Part shown: positions 9,693 to 18,618 of the stretch, in pieces
Layout: each line of letters begins with the position of its first letter
Numbering within the stretch: position 1 is the stretch's first letter
Origin: Prorocentrum cordatum
Taxonomy: Eukaryota; Sar; Dinophyceae; Prorocentrales; Prorocentraceae
DNA length: 36,820 nt
NCBI GenBank assembly: GCA_963575745.1
Contig: CAUYUJ010015761.1
Location: 12,501-49,320, forward strand
Reading direction: 5' to 3'
Made by a program: the position numbers and the translations under genes
Notes under the pieces: model-generated
Database searches by the model: none
The model's input: the letters and a program-made list of their open reading frames with translations, nothing else
What the model was told of the DNA's origin: nothing

Positions 9693-9850
9693 AGAGGGGA
9701 AAAAACACACAGATACAATTAATCGTCGATTCCCAAGAAGAGATTGGAAAAGATAGGAAGTGGGGGGGGAAGACAACAACCCCGCAAATATGCGAAAACA
9801 TGGGGAACCCTGCCATTTGTCTATTTATTTGTGTGTCCCAGGGCCCCTTT
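9693..9850 (+). repeat. Dispersed ~160-bp repeat, copy A
   Basis: This block opens with AGGGGAAAAAACACACAGA and ends with TGTGTCCCAGGGCCCCTT. The same order of blocks is found reverse-complemented at 35129-35288, including ATCGTCGATTCCCA, AGTGGGGGGG(A)AGACA and TTTATTTGTGTG. Similarity is lost on both sides of these limits, so the unit is about 158-160 bp. No coding capacity is seen. Its size suggests a SINE-like or MITE-like family, but I see neither pol III boxes nor clear terminal repeats. Confidence 0.8.
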
Positions 9851-10087
9851 CAAACATGTCGCTGGAGCACCTGTACACCTGATTCACTGGCTGCGTGACC
9901 GACCAAGCGACGTGGCGTATACCTCGAGCACATCCGACTCGAGGACCGAAGGTCGAGGACCGAGGATCGACGTGTTACGGGGCGCGCTGCACCAACTCTG
10001 GGCCTCCGAGCTGCCTCGGGAGGCCCCCGGAGACCTCCGTGAACCTCGGGTCACCTCGAGAGGAGGAGGGAAGGGAGGGGGTGCGCG

Positions 10088-11916
10088 TGTGTGTGTGTGT
10101 GTTGCGTGTGTTGTTGTTGTGTGTGTTGTGTGTGTTGTGTGTTGTGTGTTGTGAGTTGTGTGTTGTGTCTTGTGTCTTGTGTCTTGTGTCTTGTGTGTTG
10201 TGTTGTGTGTTGTGTGGTCTGCGTTAGGTGTTATGTGTTGTGTGTTGTGTGCTGCGTGTTGCGTGTTGCGTGTTGTGTGTTGTGTGGTGTGTGTGTGTTG
10301 TGTGGTGTGCGGTATGTGTTGTGCGTTGTGTGTTGCGCGTTGTGTGGTGTGTGGCGTGTGGTGTGTGGTGTGTGTGTTGTGTGGTATGTGTTGTGTGGTG
10401 TGTGTTGTGTGCTGTGAGTTGTGTGTTGTGTGTTGTGTCGTGTGCTGTGTGTTGTGTGTTGTGTGTTGTGTGTCGTGTGTTGTGTGTTGTGTGTTGTGTG
10501 CTGTGGGTCGTGTGTTGTGGGTTGTGTGTTGTGTGTTGTGTTGTGTGTTGTGTGTTGTGGTGTGTGCTGTGCGTTGTGTGTTGTGTGGTGTGCGTGGTGT
10601 GTGGTGTGTGGTGTGTGTGTGTGTTGTGTGTTGTGTGTGCGCTGTGTGTAGCTGTGTGTCAGTGTGTGTAAGCGTGCGTGCTTGGGTGGGTGTGTGTGGA
10701 TGGTGTCTGCGAATAGTGCGTGTTTGTGTGTGCGCGTGTGTGAACGTGTGCATGTGTAGTATGTGTGTGTAAGTGTGTATGAGTGTGCGTATAAGTGCGT
10801 CAGTGTGTGCACGGGTGTGTAAGTGTAAGTGTGTGTAAGTGTGTGTGTAAACGCGTGTGAGTGTGGGCAAGAGTGTGTAAGTGTGTGTAAGTGTGTGTGT
10901 ACGTGTGTGTAAGTGTGTGTAAGTGTGTGTAAGTGTGTGTGTGGGTGTGCGTAAGTGTGTGTGGGTAAGTGTGTGTGTGCGCAAGTGTGTGCGTGTGTGT
11001 GCGTGTGTGTATGCGTGCGCAAGTGTGTGTAAGTGTGTGTAAGTCTGTATAAGTGCGTAAGTGTGTGTAAGTGCGTGTGGGTGTGATTAAGTGTGTGTAG
11101 GTGTGCGCAAGTATGTGTGTAAGTGTGCGTAAGTGTGCGCAAATGTGTGCGATTGTGTGTAAGTGTGTGCAAGTTCGTGCACGTGTGCGCAAGTGTGTGC
11201 AAGTGTGTGTAAAGGTGTGTAAGTGTGTGTAGGTGTGTAAACGCGTGTGAACGTGTGAAAGTGTGTGTGGGTGTGTAGGTGTGTGTAAGTGTGTGTAAGT
11301 ATATGTGTGTGTGCGTAAGTGCGTGTGCGTGCGTGTAGGGGTGTGTAAGTGTGTGTATAAGTGTGTGGCTGTGTGTAAGTGTGTACACGTGTGTGTAAGT
11401 GTGTACACGTGTGTGTAAGTGTGTAGGTGTGCGCAGGTGTGTGCACGTGTGTGTGTGTAAGTGTGTGCAAGTGTGCGTAAATGTGTGTAAGTGTGTGTAA
11501 TTGTGTGTAAATGTGTGTGCGTAGGTGTGTGCAAGTGTGTGCAAGTGTGTGCAAGTGTGCGCGAGTGTGTGAAAGTGCGTAAGTGTGTGTGCGTAAGTGT
11601 GTAAGTGTGTGTACGTGTGTGTAAAAGTGTGTGAATGTGTGTAAATGTGTGTAAGTGTGTGTTGCACATGTGTGCAATTGTGTGTGTGCAAGTGTGTGCA
11701 AGTGTGTAAGTGTGTGTGCAAGTGTGTGTGTGTGTAAGTGTGTAAGTGTGTGTCGGTGTGCGCAGGTGTGTGCAAGTGTGTGTGTGTGTGTGTCATTGTG
11801 TAAGTGTGTGTAAGTGTGTAAGTGTGCGTAAGTGTGTGTAGGTGTGTGTATGTGTGTGCGTGCGTGCGTGCGTGCGTGCGTGCGTGTGTGCGTGCGCGCG
11901 CGCGGGCGGGCGTGCA

Positions 11917-11948
<32 letters not shown>

Positions 11949-12083
11949 GGTGTGGGTGTGGGTGTGGGTGTGGGTGTGGGTGTGGGTGTGGGTGTGGGTG
12001 TGGGTGTGGGTGTGGGTGTGGGTGTGGGTGTGGGTGTGGGTGTGGGTGCATGTGTGGGTGTGTATGTGTGTGTGTGTGTGTGT
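10088..12083 (+). repeat. 2-kb GT-rich satellite with layered repeat units
   Basis: The tract has zones with different units. From about 10088 to 10640 it is mainly TGTGTTG-like. From about 10640 to 11850 it is GTGTGTAAGT-like with many GTGC/GTAG variants. At 11857-11886 it is (GTGC)n, at 11945-12047 it is (GTGGGT)n, and it ends in plain (TG)n. Frames across it read Cys/Val or Thr/His repeats and are artefacts. It is not TTTAGGG-type telomeric DNA. Confidence 0.95.
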
Positions 12084-12120
12084 TCCATCACGTCCATGGT
12101 TCCCCACACGACGTCCAAAT

Positions 12121-12330
12121 CCACGGGATCCCAATTACCGAACAACCTGCGGGAGGCTCAGCGGAAAAGCCACGGGATCCCAATTACGGACAGACCTGCG
12201 GGAGGCTCAGCGTCATTGCCTCCGCGAGGGTTGGCGCAGCGGGACGAAAGGAACACCCCCAGGGCCCCACTTACCAACAGACCTGGCGTTTGCCTCCGCG
12301 AGGGTTGGGAAAGCGGGACACAAGGAACAG
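12121..12330 (+). repeat. Short degenerate tandem repeats
   Basis: CCACGGGATCCCAATTAC occurs at 12121 and 12170 (49-bp period) with the following AACCTGCGGGAGGCTCAGCG block. TGCCTCCGCGAGGGTTGG occurs at 12217 and 12291 (74-bp period) with a GCGGGAC..AAGGAAC block after each. Together they look like about three units of unequal length. No gene is visible here. Confidence 0.75.
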
Positions 12331-12489
12331 GAGGAGCCAAGTCGTGCTGCTGCGAATTCCATTGCTTTGTTTTCCACCGCGCAGGGCCATGCCTCCAGCG
12401 CCATCCCGCTGCGACAGAGGAGCCCGACTCCAGCAAGTTGAGCGCTCGTGCCCTGCTAGATTCGCTCGGAGGAGAGGGCCTGCTACGCG

Positions 12490-12656
12490 CAAGAGTGACC
12501 CTGGGCAAGAGTGACCTTCGGTGCGAGGACCGAGGGCGCGCAAGGTGGCCAAAACCCAGCGCGCAGGCAGCCGCCATCGCATCGCGCACAGCGATCGGGG
12601 TGACCCCGACGAGCCCGCGCCAAAGGTCACTCCGGCGAAGGGTCACCCTCACGTGT
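12490..12656. repeat. Imperfect inverted repeat, centre about 12571
   Basis: The left arm contains AGAGTGACCCT...AGAGTGACCTTCGG. The right arm, reverse-complemented, reads GGGTGACCCTTCGCCGGAGTGACCTTTGG. The arms pair well at the outer ends and poorly near the middle. It directly adjoins a stronger palindrome, 12660-12914. Confidence 0.55.
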
Positions 12657-12659
12657 ATA

Positions 12660-12914
12660 GCCGAGGGGGGACGGCGCGGATTTGGACGCCCGAAATGGGT
12701 ACGGAAAAAATGGGTACAATGTCCAACAACAAATGTTGTCCCAAACCAACGGCGGCCGCTGTTGGGCAGGCGGCCTTCTGTCTCGAATGGACACAGACCG
12801 CGGCGGCGCGGACAGCGAGTCCTGTTCAAAGCGGACAGGAACTGCTGTTGGGCATTGTACCCATTCCTTCCGTGCCCACCTCGGGCGTCCAGAGCGGCGC
12901 GCCGGCCCCCGTGC
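12660..12914. repeat. Long near-palindrome (foldback element), centre about 12787
   Basis: The outer arms are the clearest. Left 12684-12726 reads GGACGCCCGAAATGGGTACG then GAAAAAATGGGTACAATGTCCAA. Right 12848-12890, reverse-complemented, reads GGACGCCCGAGGTGGGCACG then GAAGGAATGGGTACAATGCCCAA. Pairing continues inward (CAACAACA with CAACAGCA; TTCTGTCTCG with GTCTGTGTC) to the middle, and weakly outward. Nearly the whole 250 bp can therefore fold on itself. No protein-coding content is recognisable. Confidence 0.8.
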
Positions 12915-13202
12915 TGCAGGGCCCCCTGCCGGCACGGGCGCCCGCCGGCGTACCCCTCACAGCCTGTAGAGGGCCTCCGCGCCGGCCTCGGGGCTGCTGG
13001 ACGGGCTGTGGCTGGGGGGGCCCCTCCGCCACGGGAGCACGGGCGCCTCGTGCGACACCGCCAGCGGCGCCCGCGCCAGGGCCGGCGCGGCGCCTCCGGG
13101 GCGGTCGGCGCTGCGCGCGGCAGTCACGGCGGGGAGGTCGCCGCGAGCTGCCTGGTCCGGCCTGTGGTGAGCCTGCTTTTCACTTTCACCACTATGAACC
13201 TT
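12915..13202. other. GC-rich intergenic stretch, no recognisable gene
   Basis: Overlapping open frames here are Pro/Arg/Ala-rich on every frame, as expected for very GC-rich DNA. None contains a motif I recognise. It separates the palindrome from the direct-repeat copy beginning at 13203. Confidence 0.4.
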
Positions 13203-13372
13203 GAGATCCTGGCGTCTCGATTGTTTCGAGCCGGGCGGTTTCGCATAATTTCGGGCCCCGGGACCCTCGCAGATGAATCCGGCTCGAAAAATGCCCCAGA
13301 AAAATAGGGTCTAGGGCTTCGGGCGTGATCTTTTACGATGTTACATTTTTGTCGCGACGTCGGATCTCAGGG
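13203..13372 (+). repeat. Dispersed ~170-bp direct repeat, copy 1
   Basis: It aligns along its whole length, in the same orientation, with 16358-16530. Shared landmarks in order are GAGATC-TGGCG, CCGGGCG, AATCCGGCTCGA/GATCCGGCTCGA followed by AAATG, GGGCG-GATCTT, and CGTCGGATCTCAGGG at the end. It lies just downstream of the 3' end of the minus-strand gene at 13652-15589. Confidence 0.75.
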
Positions 13373-13574
13373 AAACCAGGGGCGGCTGACCCATGGTACA
13401 GTGGAGACCCATGCCTAGAAATACCCTGCCTGCCTCCAGGCTGCCCTTGGTTTCTTGGGCTTCGAAGGGTGGTTTTGCTGTGGACTGCGTGACGTCCCCA
13501 CGACAAAAATCTCAGGGGACGTCCTGGGGTCTCAGGGTTGGGTTTCTTGTGGAAGGCTTCTTGTGGTCGAGTGC

Positions 13575-13632
13575 TTTGGTGAGCCACCCATGGTCAGCCA
13601 CAAGCACAGGTCAGCCACCCATGGTCTACAGC
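13575..13632 (+). repeat. Short direct repeat around CAGCCACCCATGGTC
   Basis: GAGCCACCCATGGTCAGCCAC and CAGCCACCCATGGTC recur about 36 bp apart, just beyond the stop codon of the minus-strand gene. A 9-bp inverted repeat GACGTCCCC / GGGGACGTC lies nearby at 13491-13499 and 13515-13523. Confidence 0.6.
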
Positions 13633-13651
13633 GGCGGCGGGTGGTGAAAAC

Positions 13652-15589
13652 TCAACTCAAGAGCCTGGGCGCCCCCCGGCCCTGCTGCTGCCGCGCAGCG
13701 CGCCCCCGGCCGCCCCCCGACGCGCACGGGCCCCCGAGGGGCGGGACGGCGAGAGGGGCGACCCAGCCGCTGGCCAGCGGGAGCGCCACCCTCGCGGCCG
13801 GCCCGCCGTGGCGGGCCGGGGGGGCGCCCTCCCCGAGGTCGTCGGGCTCGCTGGTCGCCCACGACTCGTGCCCCGACTCGGAGTCGCCCTGGTGGCCGCC
13901 GTCCCTGTGGGGCACCAGGACCGCGCCGCCCTGTGAGCTGCGCCCCGCCCCCCCCCCCGGCAGGGGCGCCCCGTCCGAGTCCGACGCCTCGGGCTCCCAC
14001 GTGGCCTGCGGCCTGAGCGCCCTCGAGGTGCCCGCGTCCTGGCCGGGGGCCGCCGGGGCAGCCCCGGCCCGTGCCCGCGGGCGCGCCCTTGGCCCGGCGG
14101 GCTCCTCCTCGGCCGCGCGGCCGCCGCGGCCCGCTCGCGCCCTCGGTGGGGCCGGGCTCGCCGCGGCCGCGCGGCGAAGGGCGGCCAGGACGTGGGCGCA
14201 CGTGCGGCCACGCTGGCCGAGCAGCGCCGCGCGCAAGAGCGCGGCCCCTGCGCGGAGGGCGTCCTGGCGCTCCTGGCGCGCGAGGGCCTCCGACTGGCGC
14301 TGCCGGGCCCCCTCCTCGAGCAGCAGCAGGGTGCCTTCCTCGTCCTCCCCGAGCAGCGCCACCGCCCACGCTGGGCTGCGGCACATGCTCATCGCGGCCG
14401 TGGCCAGCCGGACGTCCCACGGGGCGAGGGCGTCCCTCCACGCCGCCACCGCGCCACCCAGGCGCCGCCTCAGTGGCTGCCGCAACCCCTGGGCGAGCCG
14501 TTTGGCGCCGTGGCCAACGCGCCGCGCCGAGGCTAGGGCCCCCAGGCGGCGCTCGAGGTCGGCCCGCCGCCGACGGCACTCCCTGGTGGCCAGCCTGCAC
14601 GAACGGGTCCTGCAGAAAAGCTGCAGCGTGCGGGCGGCGCAGTCCCGTTGGCCAGAGCTCCCCGCCGCGCCCCACGAGGAGCGGCGGGGTGCGCGAGGCG
14701 CGCCGCTGCGGGCCCACTGGCTGGAGAGGTGCTTCCCTCTGCGGCGCTCGTCCGCCAGCTCGCGCCACAGGACCTCCTCGGCACGTCCGATGCGCTCGCA
14801 AATGCCAGCCGCGGCCGCCGCGTCTCGCCAGTCCCTCAGGACGTTCAGCGCCGAGGACCGCTTCAGCCGCCCCACGGCGCCCGCCAAGCGGGCCCCAGCG
14901 CGCGCGAGCGCCTCGTGCACCAGGCGGTGGTGCGCGGGCTGCAGCTGCAGCTCCCGCGGCAGCGCCTCCGCCGAGGCGGGCGCCGCCAGGCCGAGCAGGC
15001 TGGCCCCTGCTGCCCAGGGCGCGGGCCCCGACGCGGCGGGGGGGCTCCAGGGCGCAGCGGCCGCTGGCGGCGACGCCCACGGCGGCGCCGCCGCTGCGCC
15101 TCGCGAGCCCGCCGGCCAGGGCGCCGGCGACCGCGCCGCCGCTCGCTGGCTGCAGCTGCCGGGCGGGCCCGCCGCCGGGGAGCCCCGGGGGCCGTCGGCC
15201 GTGCCCGCGGGGGGCGAGGCCCACAGCGCCGCCCGCGGCTCCGCCGACCAGGGCGTCGACGCCGACGCCGCCCCTGGCCCGCCGCGCTCCGCCGCAGGGG
15301 AGCACCAGGCGCCCGTCGCCGCGGCGGCCGGCGGGGGCGAAGCCCACGGCTCCGCCGCGGCGCCGCGCGGGTCCGCCGACCAGGGCGCCGGCGACGGCGC
15401 CGCCCCGCTCTGGCCGCGGCCGCCGCAGAGGTCTGCCGCCGGAGAGCTGCAGGAGTCCGCCCAGGCAGCCAGCGCGCGGCCACGGGCGCGCTCGCGCAGG
15501 AGCATGGCGCATCGAGGGTGGCGAGGTGTGGCGCTATTCGCCCCAGCCCGGACGGCTGCGGAAGGGGGGAAGGTGCGAAGAGCTTGCAC
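13652..15589 (-). CDS. Hypothetical helical protein with Trp/Leu-patterned (SFI1-like) segments
   Basis: This 645-codon frame is the best host-gene candidate in the window. The stop is TGA at 13652-13654. The first ATG is at 15589, but Met29 (15505), followed by LLRERARGRALAAWADS, looks more like the real start. Residues about 67-175 hold three imperfect Trp/Pro/Ala repeats (PAPWSADPRGAAAEPWASPP-like). Residues about 229-285 and 320-475 are amphipathic helices with spaced Trp, Leu and Arg (LNVLRDWRDA, LGGAVAAWRDAL). These resemble the loose pattern of SFI1/centrin-binding repeats, but I would not assign a function. The acidic Ser-rich C-terminus (SDSDG, DSESGHESWATSEPDDLGEG) looks natural. 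Several overlapping frames on both strands are also open because the DNA is extremely GC-rich. This frame was chosen for its balanced composition and helical periodicity. Introns cannot be excluded. Confidence 0.5.
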   Translation of the reverse strand: MQALRTFPPSAAVRAGANSATPRHPRCAMLLRERARGRALAAWADSCSSPAADLCGGRGQSGAAPSPAPWSADPRGAAAEPWASPPPAAAATGAWCSPAAERGGPGAASASTPWSAEPRAALWASPPAGTADGPRGSPAAGPPGSCSQRAAARSPAPWPAGSRGAAAAPPWASPPAAAAPWSPPAASGPAPWAAGASLLGLAAPASAEALPRELQLQPAHHRLVHEALARAGARLAGAVGRLKRSSALNVLRDWRDAAAAAGICERIGRAEEVLWRELADERRRGKHLSSQWARSGAPRAPRRSSWGAAGSSGQRDCAARTLQLFCRTRSCRLATRECRRRRADLERRLGALASARRVGHGAKRLAQGLRQPLRRRLGGAVAAWRDALAPWDVRLATAAMSMCRSPAWAVALLGEDEEGTLLLLEEGARQRQSEALARQERQDALRAGAALLRAALLGQRGRTCAHVLAALRRAAAASPAPPRARAGRGGRAAEEEPAGPRARPRARAGAAPAAPGQDAGTSRALRPQATWEPEASDSDGAPLPGGGAGRSSQGGAVLVPHRDGGHQGDSESGHESWATSEPDDLGEGAPPARHGGPAARVALPLASGWVAPLAVPPLGGPCASGGGRGRAARQQQGRGAPRLLS

Positions 15590-15678
15590 GGGGCCCCAGG
15601 GGAGTCAGTGTGGGTCCCAGGGGGGCCCTCGGTTCCAAAGAGTTTCAGGCGGCCTCGCCTGACCCCGTCGCGGCAGGC

Positions 15679-15776
15679 GGAGGAGGAGGAGGAGGAGGAG
15701 GAGGAGGAGGAGGAGGAGGAGGAGGAGGAGGAGGAGGAGGAGGAGAAGGAAGAGGAGGAAGAGGAGGAGGCGGAGG
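15679..15776 (+). repeat. (GGA)n tract
   Basis: About 33 purine triplets, with a few AAGGAA variants near the end. It lies upstream of the minus-strand gene and faces a (TCC)n tract about 300 bp away (16080-16322), which gives two complementary arms. The poly-Gly and poly-Glu frames across it are artefacts. Confidence 0.95.
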
Positions 15777-16079
15777 ACCCGGACCCCCGACAACTGGAAG
15801 GAATCAAGACGGGGGCTGCCCGCAAGTTTCAGCGTCTGCAGATCCTGTGCGTGGATCCGAAATCCACAAAAAAACTATCCCGGACGAGGGCCCGTCCCCC
15901 GGGGACGGGCGTCGAGAGCTCAACGAAGACCTGTCCCCAGGGGAACTCCAGGGCCCATACGCTTGCGCAGAGCACCACGTCGGAGGTCTGGGCGGCCGTC
16001 CAGGGTGACTCCGGTGCCCGCAGGCGGCCCTCGCCGAGGCGCCGCCGCTGGAGATGATGTTGATCCCGAAGCCCGAGAG

Positions 16080-16322
16080 CCTCCTCCTCCTCCTCCTCCT
16101 CCTCCTCCTCCGACCTCCTCCTCCCCTCCTCCTCCTCCTCCGCCCACCTCCTCCTCCTCCTCCTCCTCCTCCTCCTCCACCCTCCTCCTCTCCACCACCT
16201 CCTTCCTCCATCTCCTCCTAACTTCCTACTCTTCCCCTCCTCCCTCCTCCACCCCTCCTCCTCCATCTTCCTCCCTCCTCCTCCTCTCCTCCTCGCTCCT
16301 CCTCCTCCTCCTCCTCCTCCTC
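16080..16322 (+). repeat. (TCC)n tract
   Basis: Pyrimidine triplets with ACC and GACC interruptions. It is complementary to the (GGA)n tract at 15679-15776. The 300 bases between the two tracts contain no recognisable gene. Confidence 0.9.
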
Positions 16323-16357
16323 AGGCGCGACCGCGAAAGCCTCCCCTGGGGGCCCCT

Positions 16358-16530
16358 GAGATCTTGGCGATGCAACGTTTGCACACCGGGCGTTCTCGCC
16401 CGCGGGTCTGGGCCCGGGAGCCCTCACAGATCGATCCGGCTCGAGAAATGGCGCAGACGGGAGGGGTCGGGGGCTCCGGGCGCGATCTTCTGCGATGCTG
16501 CCAGTTTTGTTGCAACGTCGGATCTCAGGG
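16358..16530 (+). repeat. Dispersed ~170-bp direct repeat, copy 2
   Basis: Same-orientation relative of 13203-13372, ending in the same CGTCGGATCTCAGGG. The two copies bracket the minus-strand gene and the opposed GGA/TCC tracts, about 3.0 kb in all. They have diverged too far to be fresh LTRs. A shared dispersed repeat is the more cautious reading. Confidence 0.75.
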
Positions 16531-16541
16531 GGGGGCCAGGA

Positions 16542-16671
16542 CCCTGACCTTCCAGAGTGCTAAACAAAAAATCTCCAGACCTGTAGATCTGTCTGGCCTG
16601 CCTCAAACCTCGACAGGAATTGGGACGTCGACGTCCTGGTGCTATTTTTTAGCCCTCCTGGAAGGTCAGGG
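16542..16671. repeat. Foldback element with ~28-bp arms
   Basis: Left arm 16542-16571 begins CCCTGACCTTCCAGAGTGCT and runs into an A-rich end. Right arm 16645-16671, reverse-complemented, begins CCCTGACCTTCCAGGAGGGC and also runs into A-rich sequence. Pairing continues weakly towards a centre at about 16606. It starts 11 bp after copy 2 of the ~170-bp repeat. Confidence 0.7.
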
Positions 16672-16919
16672 GAGGAGGGGTCACCAGCTCGGTGCCCACG
16701 AATCGTCACCCTGGGGAACCGAGCGGGCGCTCACCTACTGGCCTGAGCTGAACAGGGCGCCGGGCCGCCCCAGACGGCCCGCGCCCCACAGCAACCGTGC
16801 CACCGCGCCACCGCCACAGCTCCTGCTGGGCGGGGAGGGCCCGGCCCGACCGGGCCGCGCCAGCCCAGCCGCTGGCGCGGCTGCGGATTGGGACGAGGGG
16901 TGCGGCCAGCTCCGTCTTC

Positions 16920-17007
16920 TCCTGCTCCTCCTCCTCCTCCTCCTCCTCCTCCACCTCCTCCTCCTCCTCCTCCTCCTCCTCCTCCTCCTCCTCCTCCTCC
17001 TCCTCCT

Positions 17008-17042
<35 letters not shown>

Positions 17043-17058
17043 AGCTCCTCCTCCTCCC
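16920..17058 (+). repeat. (TCC)n passing into (TGCTCC)n
   Basis: TCC triplets with one ACC interruption, then five TGCTCC hexamers from about 17011, then a short TCC end. It is a simple repeat; the Ser, Leu and Pro frames across it are not genes. Confidence 0.95.
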
Positions 17059-18358
17059 TACCGCGCGGGCGAAGGCGATGTCGGGATCACGACCGTCCCC
17101 AATTCAACCCACTCGCTGAATTGCCGCAGGGTGTGAACTCGACCTCCTTCCTATCGCGCCGACGACGACGAGGTCGAGCTTACAGCCCGTCCTTATCAGA
17201 CCTCGTGTCGGAATTGCGCTGTTTCTACACTCAGTCTCCTTACTGCAGCGCTGCTGCACAGGGACGGTGGCGGGGTTCGCCGCAGACAACTGGATATGTT
17301 GCACCACATACCTCACACCACGTGTACTGCACTACGCAGCCGGAAAATCACTGTTTGGGCTCCGCGTTGTCTGACGGATCGCACACATTATACAAGTTTA
17401 GACAGGTGTAAGAGAATCACGCGCGCGCGCTTCGCGCGCGCGTGGCTCCGTCCTATCAAGCAGCGGATGGGCACGCACACCATCCCACCACCACCACCGC
17501 GTGGGAACACCTGTGCAAACGTGGGCATACGTATCTCAATGGCGTCCCCCAGCAAAGGGATCGTGCCCCATATTGAGGGATGAAAAAACGACCCTACCCT
17601 GGGTTACAAGTGCGTGGTCCGTAAACCTCCTTGGGAACCCCCAAAGCCTAGAGCCGCCAGGACGCGGCACATCACGCAGGGTTTACCCTGTCAACCCACA
17701 GGAGTTTCAGCGCACAGCGCCTCGCAAACCAGGATAGGAGCGTTTTGTATGCCCTTGACCATAGGGAGCTCCCGCTACGGCCGCAGAACAAAGATCCGCA
17801 CAGCGCCACACCCCTCACGTGGATCGGACGGTGCCCGGCAGGCGACTGCACTTACGGCACCAGAGCGCAGCTTCGCATGGCGTCGCCCCTGAGCATCGTC
17901 TCGACGATCCCCATCCCCGCCGGCGTGGGCTGGGCCCCTCTGGCCCATTGACCCCCCTGGATGGGGTCATGGGCTGCTCTCTTCGGGCTCCGAGGGGCGT
18001 ATCCCCCACTGAGGCGAGGAGACGCTGGGGCTCTAGATGTGCACGGGGATGGGGATGGGGATCGGCTCACGCTACTGAGCCCCCTGCTCACCCTGGCACA
18101 CCTCTCTCGGACGGCTCGCTGCTCCGCAGGCCGCCCCTCCCGCCTGCCTCGGCACACCTCCCACGCGGGCCGCGCCCCGCGGGGCATTCCACCGACGGCC
18201 CGAGGGAAAAGAGGCTCGCACAACGCCCCTCCCGCCCACTGCAGCACACACACACACATACTTTTGCGCCGGCGGCTAGGCAGAGTCACTGCGCTGGCGA
18301 TGAAGCAGATGTAGGATGCACAGTTGCGAGTTCAACCGCGGTGCACGGGGGAGAAGGC
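17059..18358. other. 1.3-kb stretch without a recognisable gene; one strong hairpin
   Basis: Short open frames occur (for example to 17411 on the plus strand), but none shows a known motif and none is long outside the neighbouring simple repeats. The motif GGATCGTGCCCCA occurs near 17560 and is related to the tandem unit at 18676-18975. Three GGGGAT units lie near 18043-18060. The hairpin at 17418-17444 is listed separately. Confidence 0.4.
17418..17444. other. Perfect 12-bp GC hairpin with 3-base loop
   Basis: CACGCGCGCGCG, loop CTT, then CGCGCGCGCGTG. All twelve pairs match. The alternating CG steps also favour Z-DNA. It is not followed by a T run, so I do not call it a terminator. Confidence 0.85.
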
Positions 18359-18364
18359 ACACCC

Positions 18365-18401
<37 letters not shown>

Positions 18402-18427
18402 CACACCACACACACACACACACGCAC

Positions 18428-18505
<78 letters not shown>

Positions 18506-18618
18506 ACAAACACATAATAGACACACACAACACACACACACGCACACATCGCACGCACGCACGCAAACACACACACACACACACAACACACACACACACA
18601 CACACACACGCACGCACG

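Noticed and set aside
10088-12083. GT-rich array as telomere or subtelomere
   Set aside because: The units are not the TTTAGGG type expected for dinoflagellates, and unique sequence and elements continue on both sides.
13455-16057. Long plus-strand open frames (to 15662, 16008 and 16057)
   Set aside because: They are Arg/Pro/Ala-rich, run into the GGA tract and have no domain or helical pattern. The minus-strand frame has better composition.
13203-16530. The ~170-bp direct repeats as LTRs of a retrotransposon
   Set aside because: There is no Gag or Pol between them, no primer-binding site or polypurine tract, and no TG...CA ends. Divergence is too high for a recent pair.
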